From contig LSRX01000129.1 of assembly GCA_001939145.1 (NCBI GenBank), positions 237,393 to 301,392 on the forward strand: a DNA stretch of 64,000 nucleotides, given 5' to 3'. This document shows, one piece after another, positions 31,844 to 42,302 of this stretch. The notes beneath the pieces were generated by a model. That model was not told where the DNA came from. It saw nothing but the letters and a program-made list of their open reading frames with translations, and did not search any database. The DNA comes from Symbiodinium microadriaticum (taxonomy: Eukaryota > Sar > Dinophyceae > Suessiales > Symbiodiniaceae). The stretch's first letter is position 1. Each line of letters starts with the position of its first letter. The position numbers were made by a program, and so were the translations under genes.

Positions 31844-32571
31844 TTAGGGTTTAGGGCGTTTAGGGTCTATAGGGTTTAGGCTAGCGGCTGTGCGCACTGT
31901 ATCCTGAGTCCATCTGCTGCCAGAAGTCCTGCGGCCGTCTGGGTCTCTGCCTTCTGCCGCGAAGGTCTCAGCTTCCAGCCCAGCTTTTTTCAGCAGGGAG
32001 CTGCTGGTGCACTTTGTGGAGAAGCCCTGCCGGGGCCGACTCGAAGATTCTTTCGCAGCGTGTGCCAACCGAGGAACTTCAAGGACAGCAAATCTCTCGG
32101 CATCTGTGTCATCTGCAACTGGCGCCGTCTCCTTGTCTGTGTAGGAAGCCATATATGATCATGCAGGGCACCATTTAAGGCCGCCAGCTTGGCCAAACCT
32201 TGTCGGGGGGCATCGGTATCTCCTGTACAGTCCCCGTGAAGTTCTACTGTCTTGGAGTCTAGATCGGGATGGCCTGTTGGTTGAATCCCCCCGTAAGATT
32301 GAGGTGTCATGCAGACCCAACGATCGACTTCAACGTCGTGCATGAGTTCTTAGAGGTCATCTGGCTGAAACTGGCTGCTCTTGCAGTGCTTGGTGATCAA
32401 GACCGCCTACGTCGCCGTGATAAAACGGTCTTTGAGACCAAATCCAAGTTTACGTGCTCGGAACAAAACCCTGCATTCCCCACTCCTCAAACTTCAACTC
32501 TGTTCTTGTCTGAAACGTGGGCTGTTGCTCTCTTTTTCATCTACCCGCAGAACCCTTCCTCAGCTTCATAA
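31844..32571 (-). pseudogene. Possible decayed coding segment (unrecognised)
   Basis: This is one of the longer heptamer-free blocks in the window. On the - strand a frame from an ATG at 32152 reads about 85 protein-like residues, rich in Glu, Asp, Lys and Ser, before entering telomere-like sequence near 31890. A second - strand frame is open from 32343 and overlaps it, as if a frameshift near 32150 split one reading. On the + strand, 32269-32571 is also open (100 codons). I recognise no domain. The strand is unsettled, so this is only a place to test for transcripts. Confidence 0.2.
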
Positions 32572-32827
32572 CATACGACGTCCCCATGTAATCCAACACA
32601 GAAGCATTCAAACAACCTCCTTAGGTCATTACAGAGCTCGGAAAACCTTGGCATTAATATCCCCTCGTCGCCCCTTATAAACTCGTAGTATAATATACCC
32701 CGGAACCCCACTCTAATTATGAGGGTCCCTTTTTTGGGGCCTTCAGCCACTGGCCTTCCCAATGCAACCAGCGAATCCATGCCGCGGATAGAGGTGGCCA
32801 GGCGCGTTTCATGGTGCAACGGGTTAG

Positions 32828-33055
32828 GGCTTATAGGGCTCAGGAGTTAAGCGGTTTAGGGTTTGGGAGTTATAGGGTTTAGGAGTTAAGGGTTTAGGGT
32901 TTGGGAGTTATAGGGTTTAGGAGTTAAGGGTTTAGGGTTTGGGAGTTATAGGGTTTAGGAGTTAAGGGTTTAGGGTTTGGGAGTTATAGGGTTTAGGAGT
33001 TAAGGGTTTAGGGTTTGGGAGTTATAGGGTTTAGGAGTTAAGGGATTAGGTTTTG
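32828..33055. repeat. 38 bp tandem repeat, ~5.5 copies
   Basis: Units starting GGGAGTTATAGGGTTTAGGA lie at 32865, 32903, 32941, 32979 and 33017, an exact 38 bp period with almost no visible mismatch. The unit is composed of heptamer-like words (GGGTTTAGGAG, TTAAGGGTTTAGGG). The near identity shows a recent expansion. Confidence 0.97.
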
Positions 33056-33896
33056 GTGTTTGAGGATTGACTTCTCTGGTTGTAGGGGCACAATAGTCTT
33101 AGGTTCTAGGGAATTGGACTTCGGGGATAGGAGCTTAAGGGGCCATGGAATTGAGAGCAGAGAATCCTTTTCGGATCTTTATACGGTTTTTGCTGATTCC
33201 ACCTTAGAGGGTGGCAAAAGGAAACAACAACTACCAAACCCCTAAACCCCAAAATCGCTTTGGGTTTAGGGTTTAGCATTTTATCCTGAGGTATTTAGAC
33301 CCTTTACTCTGCAAGACTCTGCAACTTTGACACACTGTAGGACCAAATAGTATCCACTCCTGATCCTTCATGGAATTACAGCAGGGTTTAGGGTTCAGGG
33401 GCTTAGGGTCCAGGGTTTAGGCACAATATACCTCAGCGCATCGTATGCGCTATAAGGGGAGGATTCAGCTTTCGCTGGCTTTTATAAGCAGGGGTTGGGT
33501 ATACGGCTCTTACACCCATACCGGTTTTTCCAAAACAACCAAAGACTGAATCCTACCATATTCTAACAACCTAGGCCTCGGGGTATGATTCCTTTCGTCT
33601 ATACGGGTTCCTAACAGACAAGGACTTAGGGGTTTAAGATGGCTTAAGCTTTCGTGTGTAGGGTTGCTGGTTTCGGTTTGTGTTTTGGGCTTAATGGTTG
33701 CATCTTTTCTGACGGTTGGGGCACCGGGTTTTGTGTTTGGGATATTACCTTGCCTCGGCTACCTATGCACAGGCTAATGGATGTAGATGTTCGAACACAT
33801 CTTGGTACACACAAACCTGCACTGTGTATACATGTGTGTGTGCATAACTATATGTCGGTGTAAATAGATAACCATATATGTTTGTTATAACTACAA
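33056..33896. other. Unique sequence, no supported gene
   Basis: Few heptamer words (33258-33275, 33384-33420). Short open frames at 33060-33245 and 33654-33863 show no domain. Confidence 0.4.
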
Positions 33897-33928
<32 letters not shown>

Positions 33929-34019
33929 GTAAGTATGTATGTATGTGTGTATATGTGTATGTGTATGTGTATGTGTATGCATATGCATATGCATATGCAT
34001 ATGTATATGTATATGTATA

Positions 34020-34062
<43 letters not shown>

Positions 34063-34092
34063 GTATGTATGTATGTATGTATGTATGTATGT
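33897..34092. repeat. Compound TATG/TGTATG/CA microsatellite
   Basis: CA and TA tracts, then GTATGT, GCATAT and GTGTAT hexamers, then TATG tetramers, about 195 bp in all. Confidence 0.95.
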
Positions 34093-34158
34093 ATCTATTA
34101 CATGCCGATATAGATTCTAATATAGATCGCGTATAGAGTAATAGAGGCACTATATGCA

Positions 34159-34203
34159 TGTACATTTACATATATATATATATACATACACACATACACA
34201 CAT
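34159..34203. repeat. TA/CACA microsatellite
   Basis: A TA run followed by CACA/TACA units. Confidence 0.88.
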
Positions 34204-34933
34204 GGCATATACATAACACTGCTACATGCATGCAGGTGGATCACACGCGTAGGGTTATGTAAGAGGCAGGGTTCAATGCCGCTACACTTCTCAAACAAAA
34301 GACCAGAAGGATAGCCCTAAACCCTAAATCCCAAGCCCAACTAGCTGCTTTGCCAGAGCATCCGTTTCTTCAGCTAGTGTGTGAGGCTCGGGAAAGTGGC
34401 TGTTTCCATGCTGTAGAAGTTTCGACCTAAAGCTAACCCCTAAACTCCTAAACCCTAAACCGGGACCGTAAGTCTCAAGTCCGTAAACTAGCGAGTCGAA
34501 AGCTCCGCTTGCAGGGTTTTGGGGTATGAGCGTTCATGCTTTTATAGTTTAGGGCTCAGGGCTCAGGGTCACAAGTGCGTAGGGTTTGGGCCATTGGGTT
34601 TCATATTGCCATGGGCTTAGGATTGAGGTCTCATCTTGTAGTTCGGGCTTGTAGCCGAACAGCGGCGAGTAGAGTGACCAGGTTTATGAGCTTCGGGGAC
34701 CCTCGCGAGGATTTTGGGATTCGTTTGATTGTTTGGCATTAGCTTTATCTACGCCAACACACAAGACAGCTGGTATGTTCGAGCGTACGTTGTTCCAGTC
34801 ATGACACCCAGGTGTCAATCACAAGGCTCCGCACGATGTGTTTGAACCCTCTGACAAGTAGCAGCCTGGGCCTAGGCGTCATAAGCTGCTAGGCCGGTGG
34901 AGCTCTGTGAAGACACTATTGAGATCCCTACTA
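34204..34933. other. Mosaic unique sequence
   Basis: C-strand words at 34312-34330 and 34430-34460, G-strand words at 34510-34580. No gene is seen. Confidence 0.45.
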
Positions 34934-35015
34934 TACCTAACCCCCCAGGTACCTACCATATAGGGTACTAGAGGGTCTAGGCCCCTATATAGTAAGTACC
35001 TGGGGGGTTAGGGTA
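34934..35015. mobile_element. Fold-back element, family A (copy 4)
   Basis: The ends TACCTAACCCCCCAGGTACC and AAGTACCTGGGGGGTTAGGG pair almost perfectly. The centre TACTAGAGGGTCTAGGCC is again different, so the arms are better conserved than the loop. Confidence 0.88.
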
Positions 35016-35174
35016 TACTCCTAATGCCTAGACCCTAAACCCTAAGCCCCCAAACCCTAAATCCTAAACCCTTAGCATAAAGCCTCAAGACGACTGCTTC
35101 TTTGCGCCAGCATCTCAGCGACGCGTGGGCGATCTTGGGGGGGTTTTCGGAACCAGGAAATCTGAGACTCCAGA

Positions 35175-35270
35175 ATCCGATTAATGTAGGGGCCTTAGTA
35201 ATAATAATAATACTAGTAATAATATTAATAATAATATTATTAATAAATGAATAAATAATAATGATAAGGA
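35175..35270 (+). repeat. Family G left end followed by AAT-rich microsatellite
   Basis: GATTAATGTAGGGGCCTTAG passes straight into AATAATAAT-type units (35195-35265). The next family G copy starts immediately after. This looks like a duplicated left end with an expansion inside it. Confidence 0.8.
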
Positions 35271-35273
35271 ACC

Positions 35274-35378
35274 CGATTGATGTAGGGGCCTTAATAATTC
35301 GAATAAGGGATTTTATTGTAAGAATAAGGAACCCCCAAAGTGGTATTGGTAACTATTTAGGCGCCTATACCAACTTTG
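35274..35378. mobile_element. Dispersed element, family G (copy 5)
   Basis: GATTGATGTAGGGGCCTTAA, TAATTCGAATAAGGG at the left; CCCAAAGTGGTATTGGTAAC, TATTTAGGCGCCTATAC at the right. The outer ends are imperfect inverted repeats. Confidence 0.78.
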
Positions 35379-35940
35379 AATCCGACGAACTCTCTGGGGT
35401 TCAAAGGCTTTTGTCTCAGGGTTTTGTCAAGGACGTTAAGGGCTTCCAAAGCGACATAGGGTGCCAGTCTGCCAGCGGGTGAGGGATACAGGAGTCTCTG
35501 AAGAGTCCGGCCAAACCCAATTCATCTGCACGACTGCTCTGGAAGTCCCTCGGATGGATCTCTGACGCTCGGCCTTGAATGTAAGGAGATGGCGAACGGT
35601 GGTAAGTGAAGGTGAGGGTTTACGGACATTGGTGACTGTTTCGAGCTTTTCCAACCAAAATCAATAGCGGAAGATGAGGCCGTGGAACCATAAAGAAGTC
35701 TAAGTCTAAGTGAGCAAAACACGACTCTGCGGGATGGCTATCAAACCCTACCGCTTGCACAAGGCCAGGACACATGCGGGGCTAGTAACCCTAAACCCCA
35801 AACCCCTAAACCCTAAACCCGGCTAGTACAAACCTGCTCTTCAAGGAGGGACGAGTGCTAACCTGAGGAACTCCCATCCTTTCTAAGCATATATCAGGCT
35901 TGACAGCCCCTACCTATAGTGAGCAGCTAAACCCGTTAAA
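35379..35940. other. Unique block, open frames on both strands
   Basis: Heptamer-free from 35380 to 35785. Minus-strand frames of 66-72 codons at 35436-35722 overlap each other. A short C-strand run lies at 35788-35822. Nothing is recognised. Confidence 0.35.
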
Positions 35941-36020
35941 AGCCTAATATAGGGACCTTAAGAACTCGAATAAGGCTTCGGGGTATAGCATAGGATGATT
36001 ATGCTACAAGGAGCCCTTCC
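35941..36020 (+). mobile_element. Dispersed element, family G (copy 6)
   Basis: CCTAATATAGGGACCTTAAG, AACTCGAATAAGGCTTCGGG, then TATGCTACAAGGAGCCC. It matches 11908-11980 at the right end. Confidence 0.65.
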
Positions 36021-36112
36021 TTGGGAATAGTAGCAGTCCTTCTCCAAGCTCCTAGCGCTACAAGAACACCCCAATATCCCCCCGGGCCAGAAGGGGTTGA
36101 GGGTAGTTGGCA

Positions 36113-36190
36113 GTTTAGGGTTTATAGGGTTTATAGGGCTTATAGGGTTTATAGGGTTTATAGGGCTTATAGGGTTTAGGGTTTAGGGCA
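36113..36190 (+). repeat. TTTATAGGG nonamer run
   Basis: GGGTTTATA and GGGCTTATA nonamers alternate in near-perfect tandem, with two canonical TTTAGGG units at the end. Confidence 0.92.
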
Positions 36191-36297
36191 TAGGGGTACT
36201 GCTTCTAAACCCAAATGGCAAACGTCAGAAGTTGCCTTTGCAGTACCCTCAAGACTAACTCTAAACCCTAGTTGCCAAAGGCTACAAGAGCCCGCCT

Positions 36298-36405
36298 ATG
36301 AAATCTTTGCTATAGAACCATTGTTATAGAATGCGTATTGTTCATAGAACCTAATGGAACCATTCTTGTAGAACCTGTAAAATAGAACCTGTACTGCAGA
36401 GCCAT
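36298..36405. repeat. Degenerate TAGAACC minisatellite
   Basis: The words TATAGAACCATTGT, ATAGAACCTAATGG, GTAGAACCTGTA and ATAGAACCTGTA recur at roughly 15-20 bp spacing. Confidence 0.7.
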
Positions 36406-36410
36406 TGGGG

Positions 36411-36540
36411 GACTCCTAAACCCTAACCCTAAACCTTAAACCCTAAACTCCTAAACCCTAAACTCCTAAACCCTAAACTCCTAAACCCTAAACTCCTAAA
36501 CCCTAACCGCCTAAGCCCTAATCTCCTAAACCCTGCAGCA
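36411..36540 (-). repeat. Telomere-like run with 16 bp unit (C strand)
   Basis: A unit of CTCCTAAACCCTAAA (15-16 bp) is repeated about six times, followed by decaying versions. The heptamer has doubled into a higher-order unit. Confidence 0.92.
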
Positions 36541-37352
36541 GGCTCCAGGGACGTCCTGAGCGCCTGCGACACTGTGGTCTCATCCTCTGTGGCCTCCGAC
36601 ACGTGGAGCTAGCAATTATAGTTTTTTCCAAAAAACACATAGGCTTTAACCCAAACCCTAAACCCTAAACCGATAAAACAAAACAACGACACTTGGAGTT
36701 AGGAGGCTACGGGTTTAGGGGTTTATGGCTTGCCTCTTTCTGGGGTTTGTGCAGAAAGGGGTTGCCTCTTTTGTGTTGAGCATCGGATCTTCACTAAACC
36801 CCAAACCCCTAAACCCTAAACCGTTCCGGAAGCAGAGTTTTCTTGGTCCCTGGAGGGTCTGGGTTCGTGACTTAAGGGTACCCGGCAAGGGTACTGAAAT
36901 CAAAGCGCTCCTGTGAGAGTTGTACACAGGTACTCTCAAGGCGTTAGGGCTCAGGCTTGAAATTGAGCGTATCGGGGTTTTAGGGTTTAGGGGTATGTGG
37001 GTCTAAGATTAGGTTCTAGAGGTTTCAGAACGCAGAACGGATGCCTAAAGCCTTACAAATTCTTAAGAAAAGCATAAGATACCCTGGGCCTGAGGCAGGC
37101 TCCACAGAATGGTCTTAAGCAGGAGCCTGTGGTGGCGTGGGGCTTAACATATGCGAGTGTTTCGGGGTCTCCTTAACCCTAAACCCTAAACCCCTGGTGG
37201 GGCAATGAGACCGGTTGAGGAATCCACAGGGTTCCTGCACGAAACATCCAGCTGAATTTCGAGCAAACGTGCCAAGTTCAGACACCCGAAGCCTCAAGAT
37301 ACAGGAGGTTCAATTGGGGAGGGACTGAAGGTCCTAGAAAAGCCCGAAGTGA

Positions 37353-37460
37353 TGCTGTTGATGGTAGAAATCCTGCATTGCCTTAAGGACCCTAACCCTA
37401 GGGGAGTTGTGGTATAGTCCTTATTATGGATGTAATGCAGGGTTTATATCATTAACCGTA
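37353..37460. mobile_element. Fold-back element, family B (copy 2)
   Basis: TGCTGTTGATGGTAGAAATC at the left and TTTATATCATTAACCGTA at the right are inverted. The interior GCCTTAAGGACCCTAACCCT and GGTATAGTCCTTATTATGG match the other copies. Confidence 0.85.
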
Positions 37461-37884
37461 TCCTGACAAGCCTTACAGGAGCTGCCGCTGATTCCAAGAA
37501 GGCCACCCCATATCTCAACAAACAACTGGCATGGACTGCCCACTAAACCCTAGCCCTAGCTTACCCCCGCAGCCCTAAACGACATCTCTCAGCCCTCCAT
37601 CCGTGAACCCTAAACCCTAGACCCCTTGGGTGCCGAAATGCCTTCAAATCTCTCGAGAGAGTCAAAGCAAAGCGGCATGATAGAAAAGTTACCCTAAACC
37701 TTCAACCCTAAACCCATAAACCCTAAACCTTAAACACCTAGCCCCCCTAAACCCTAAAGCTCGAGGATCGCAACAATTGCCACAACTTTGAAGGATTCTA
37801 CAAGGCGACGGTACTCTGCAAGGTTTAGGGCTTAGTGCTTACTCTAAGTGTCAGCTAGGGGCAAGGGTACGATAGGGGTACGAT
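37461..37884. other. Mosaic unique sequence
   Basis: C-strand heptamer words at 37540-37620 and 37690-37755 separate short unique blocks. No gene is seen. Confidence 0.45.
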
Positions 37885-38030
37885 AATCCTAAACCCTAAA
37901 CCCTAAAACGCTACACCCTACAACCCTAAACCCTGAAACCCTAAACCCGAAAAAAAACTAATACTCTAAAACTCTAAAACCATAAAGCCCTAAAGCCCCA
38001 AAAGCCCAAAAACCCTAAAACCCTCAACCC
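37885..38030 (-). repeat. Telomere-like run (C strand)
   Basis: CCCTAAA and CCCTAAAA variants. It also contains AAAAAAA and ACTCTAAA drifted units. Confidence 0.88.
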
Positions 38031-38514
38031 TTATGGCTTACGGCTTGGCATTTGGGGGGGTGAGGGTCGAAGTTCAGGGCCTTCCGGCAGTTTAAATGGA
38101 AGTACTTCATTGTCCCGAAACGTAGGGTTTAAGGTTAAGTTGGCTTTAGGATTTAAGCCCTGAAGCCCCAAACCCTTAAACCTTAAACCCTTAAACCCCA
38201 AATAGACTCTTAAGCCCGAAACCCTCAAACCCGAAACCCTTAAAACCCAAAACCCTTTAACTTAATTGCACCCTGAGATTAGGGGACTGCAGGGGTTGCG
38301 CGTTGATGTAGATTTTTATCCCAGGACCAGATCTTGACTTATCATAACCCGTTGGGTCTTGTTGATAACTGTTTAGGGCTTTAGGGCTATATGGGTCTAT
38401 AAGGGTTTTGGGTTTAGCGCCTTTAGGCCGAAGGCTGACGATTGTTTAGAAGGCTGTAAGGGTGCAGGTTTAGATAAGGGTTTAATGTTCAGGGCTTAGG
38501 ATTTAGGGTTTACA

Positions 38515-38605
38515 CCCATGGCTCCCTAAACCCCCGAAACCCTAAACCCCACACCCTAAACCCTACACCCTAAACCCTAAGCCCTACACCCTAAACCCTA
38601 AACTC
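38515..38605 (-). repeat. Telomere-like run with CCCTACA variant
   Basis: CCCTACA and CCCTAAA alternate, forming a 14-21 bp higher-order unit. Confidence 0.9.
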
Positions 38606-38918
38606 ATGGCTTGTCTGCTCCTCCTGGGTCATCACTTTCGGCCCAAGCGCTCAGCAATTCTGTGCTTGCTTCAGCTGTGCTGGAGATGACCTTCTCCTCG
38701 TGACCGCAACCAGGAGAGTTTAGAGGGGTTCGGGGTTTATGGCTTTAGGGTTCGAGTCTAGGGTTGAGGGCTGGAGGGTCTAGAGTTGAGGGTTTGGGGC
38801 TGAGTGCATGGATACCGACATGGGCGAGCATGTAGAACGGTGAACAAAGAAGGAATTGAGTTTAGGATTCAAGGGTCTTGGGTGGTGGGGAGGTTAACAA
38901 CTACAATGGGGTAGTATA

Positions 38919-38947
38919 GGCATACTGCAACTACTATGCAGTATGCC
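38919..38947. other. Small perfect hairpin
   Basis: GGCATACTGC and GCAGTATGCC form a 10 bp perfect stem around a 9 base loop. There is no T-run after it and no neighbouring gene, so no function is assigned. Confidence 0.6.
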
Positions 38948-39030
38948 GAGTTGTGTACTTCACGGTCGCGGTATCTACAGATGCAAGCAACGATAATTGT
39001 TCATACATATAACCATTATGTCACATCATG

Positions 39031-39196
39031 TGTATATATATATATAGATAGAGTCAGTTGGTTGGTTGGTTGGTTGGTTAGTTAGTTAGTTAGTTAGTTG
39101 GTTGGTTGGTTGGTTGGTTGGTTGGTTGGTTGGTTAGTTATTTATGTGTGTATATATGTATGTATTTATATACGTATATAAATATAAATATAGGTA
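39031..39196. repeat. Compound microsatellite (TA, GGTT, GTTA)
   Basis: A TA tract, then about 19 GGTT/AGTT units (39056-39140), then TATG/TATA units. Confidence 0.95.
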
Positions 39197-39662
39197 CATA
39201 TTTATATCTAACCCCATTTTGCTAACTCATGCTCTGGACTCAAACTGAAAGTCTTAACCACAGTGCAGTGCACAGTCCAGGAGGGATTTCAACGGGGCTT
39301 CTGCACAGTGCTCCGACGAAGGCCTAGGACCTGGCAGTTGCAACGGACATATAAGCTCTACCAGGGGGCTCTATCAGGGTTCAGGGGCAAAAGGACCCAA
39401 GAAGGGATTAGGATACTGGCAATGGAGGTTCGTACTCCCTCAGAAGATGATAAATGGTACTGAAGCGCAGAATGCATCCAACGACCATTAACCTTGCGTT
39501 GACCATGAAGCTTTGGTTTAGGGTTTAGGAGCTTAGGGTTTAGGCTTCAGCAGCTCCGGATCGAGCAGTATCTAGTCGAGCTTGCTGCTTGCAACATGGA
39601 ACAAACACCACCCGGCCGAGAGCATCCCAAAACATTAATTACAGACAACATTTGACCATCTT

Positions 39663-39850
39663 CCCTAGGCCCCAAACGAACCCCTAAACGAACCTTTACA
39701 CGGACCTTAGCCGGAACCATAAAGGAGCCCTAAACGAAACCTTGAAGGACCCTAACTGAGACTGTAAAAGGAACTCTAAACTGAGCCCCAACCGGAACCC
39801 TGAGAAGGAACTTTCAAAGGAACCCTAAACGAAACCCTAAAGAGAAACGA
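39663..39850. repeat. Degenerate ~18 bp ACCCTAAACGAA minisatellite
   Basis: Words such as AACGAACCCCTAAACGAACC, GGAACCATAAAGGAGCCC, AAACGAAACCTTGAAGGACC and AAGGAACCCTAAACGAAACC recur every ~18-20 bp. The core ACCCTAAACG resembles the heptamer. Confidence 0.75.
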
Positions 39851-40117
39851 GCCCTGCCCACGAGCAAACGAGACTTGCTCATGAATATCATTAAGGTGTA
39901 TTAGATCGAGAGGGTGTAGGGTAGAGGTTTTAGCTTTCAGGGTTTAGGGATTAGGGTTAAGAGTGAAGGGTTTAGGGCTTAGGCTTCAGGGGATTGGGGT
40001 TCACGCTGCTTCAGACAAGTTTGGAAGTCGCCTGCTTCCTTCACTCCTACAGGTACAACTCCTGCCAGCATCGTATGAACCAAAGGCCCAAGAGGAGTCG
40101 TGGGGGCCGTGGAAAGC

Positions 40118-40215
40118 AAGGGTTTAGGGTTTAGGATGTAGTGTTTAGGATGTAGGGTTTAAGGTTTGGGGTTTAGTGTTAGGATGTAGGGTTTAGGGTT
40201 TAGTGTTTAGGGACC
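40118..40215 (+). repeat. Telomere-like run with GATGTAGG variant (G strand)
   Basis: GGTTTAGGATGTAGTGTTTAGG-type units repeat about four times with small changes. Confidence 0.85.
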
Positions 40216-40724
40216 CAGGGAGACACGACAGCCGCCCAGAGAGGTGTCCAAGTGCCGCAAGACCACTCTGACCGCGTGGGCTTCAGGCATCGGCGGTCGC
40301 CACATGTGCTGAAAGCAGAAACCCTGAACCCGAAATCACCGAAGACACAGGTCTTTGGCGCCTTGGGATCCCGATATACAGTCACCCAAATCCAGAAAAA
40401 GCCAACACACAAACACTACTTCAGCTCCATACAGAAACCCTAGAGTGCAGGCGCTCAGACCGATACATACTCATAGAACCCTCTAAGGCTACATGAAACG
40501 AAGATGCTTGCAGCCGTCCTGCACAGTCCTCATTTGGACATCGCAGAAGTCAGGGCCTTTTGCACCTGCAACTGAACTTGTTGTGCTTGTGCTTTAAGGG
40601 CTGCAGCCTTTATGGCTATGACATAGGAGTTAGGGTTTAGGGGTCTAGGGTTCTATGAAGGTGCTGCAGGGGTTTAGGCTTCGGGCTCGGAGAAATGAGG
40701 AAACAGGGTTGACTACGGTTTAGG

Positions 40725-40785
40725 GTTAATCAAAACCCTAAACCTTAAACCCTAGACCCTAAACCCTAAACCCTAAGGTGCAGGG
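40725..40785 (-). repeat. Short telomere-like run (C strand)
   Basis: CCCTAAACC heptamers, flanked on both sides by G-strand words (40700-40725 and 40786-40812). Orientation therefore switches twice within ~110 bp. Confidence 0.85.
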
Positions 40786-40852
40786 GTTCGGGGCTTTAGG
40801 GTTCCGGACTTAGGGACGAGCACAGTAGAAAGGAGATCATGCCCATGGCTCA

Positions 40853-40935
40853 TACCCTAACCCCCCAGGTACCTACTATATAGGTTACTAGAGCCCCTAG
40901 GGCCCTGTATACTAGGTACCTGGAGGGTTAGGGAT
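40853..40935. mobile_element. Fold-back element, family A (copy 5)
   Basis: TACCCTAACCCCCCAGGTAC at the left, CTAGGTACCTGGAGGGTTAG at the right. The centre, TACTAGAGCCCCTAGGGCC, contains its own short palindrome. Confidence 0.88.
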
Positions 40936-41234
40936 AGCTTAAAATCAAAGAAAGAGTAGATACACTTTACACAACTACATATAGCATAAATGCTGCATAT
41001 GTTCTGTATACGGTAAGCTGTCACGACATAGACGACGTACTCTATACATACACATTACATACATGCCGCGGTATTTATGTACCGTAATGTTTGCCGCATT
41101 CCAAAGAAAACTGAAACCTGCATGTTGCAATTCTCGCAGCTGTCCGGAGTGCAACATACTGTGACTTGACCTGAAACCCTAAACCCTAAACAACAAAATC
41201 TCCACCTGCGTAAAGACCGGAGAGGGAAGCTTGT

Positions 41235-41340
41235 CCCTGAGGGTCCATGTACCCAAATAGTATATACGCCTCAAAGTAGTCCCTATATAGGTACTTTGGG
41301 GCCAAAGTTTATACTATCTGAGTACATGGACCCTTAGGGT
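41235..41340. mobile_element. Fold-back element, family D (copy 1)
   Basis: A 106 bp inverted repeat. The left end CCCTGAGGGTCCATGTACCC and the right end GAGTACATGGACCCTTAGGG pair over ~30 bp. The centre CAAAGTAGTCCCTATATAGG, TACTTTGGGGCC is a second nested palindrome. Other copies are at 51564 and 52117. Confidence 0.87.
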
Positions 41341-41689
41341 TACCCATAATTAAGCCCTAAACCCCAAGCCCTACCCCAAACCCGTGTAGTGCCAGCTCAG
41401 CCCAGGACCTGCTGTTCGGACTCACCCTTCATGCTGCGCTCGAAAAGAACGGCAAGGACGTCCCGAAACGCCTCGTGCGAAGGCTTAGGGTTCAGGGTTA
41501 AGGGTTCAGGGATTAAGGCTTAGGGGCTGTTCCGTTTTAGGTCTTCGGGTTTAGGTTCCCAGGGTTTATGGTCCCGCAACATCTTGTTCAACTGCGCGAT
41601 GCCTGCAACAAACCACTTCGGATCACGAATACCACGAATTCCCCTTCAAATTCTACACCCTCTCCACCCCCTTCGAAACCCAACCCAAG

Positions 41690-41780
41690 CCCTAAACCCT
41701 CAATCTAAACCCTAAATCCTAAACCCTGAAACCTGAAACCCTAAACCCTAAATTGCTAAACGCAACCAAAGCCCTAAACC
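41690..41780 (-). repeat. Telomere-like run (C strand)
   Basis: CCCTAAA, CCCTGAA and CCTGAAA variants. Confidence 0.85.
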
Positions 41781-41911
41781 CTAAATCCAAGCCCCGAGCC
41801 CCCAAGCCTCTCTACTTTGGAGCCTAAAAGCCCTGAGGTCTTGAAAGTCCTGAAGCACCCGACCTTGAACTCCTAACTAAAGCCCGAATCAGGAACCTTT
41901 AGGGTGTACCT

Positions 41912-41993
41912 GGTCCCTGAAGAACCGACCTTTTTCGGGTTCAATATTATAGTAATTTCCTTATACAAGTCCTTAAAACGGTAGGTTCTTTAG
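41912..41993. mobile_element. Fold-back element, family H (copy 2)
   Basis: CCCTGAAGAACCGACCTTTTT pairs with AAACGGTAGGTTCTTTAGGG. The interior has ATTATAGTAATTTCCTTATA, which resembles the centre of the copy at 58189. Confidence 0.78.
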
Positions 41994-41994
41994 G

Positions 41995-42145
41995 GTCTAG
42001 GTAGGGCTTAGGGTTTAGGGTTTAGGATCGAAGGTCTAGGGTTTAGGATTGGAGGTTTAGGGATTTGGAGTTTGGATTTGGGGTTTCGTTACGGTGTAGG
42101 GTTTAGGACTTTAGGATTTAGGGTTTAGGGATTAGGGCCTAGGGT
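41995..42145 (+). repeat. Telomere-like run (G strand)
   Basis: Diverged TTTAGGG, GATTTAGGG and GGAGGTTTAGGG words. Confidence 0.85.
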
Positions 42146-42302
42146 TGAAGAACCTGCCTACATCACACATAATACCCTTATAAGCCCCTGACGGAACCCT
42201 TCGCTTTACCCCTCAAAGGAGCTGCGTTACGTGCGTGTAAACCACCCGGAAGCCCTATAAACCTGGCAAGAACGCCTCACGCGCTGATAAAAGCCTCATG
42301 AA

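Noticed and set aside
33848-34165. Open frames rich in His/Thr and Met/Cys
   Set aside because: These are translations of the CA/TATG microsatellites.
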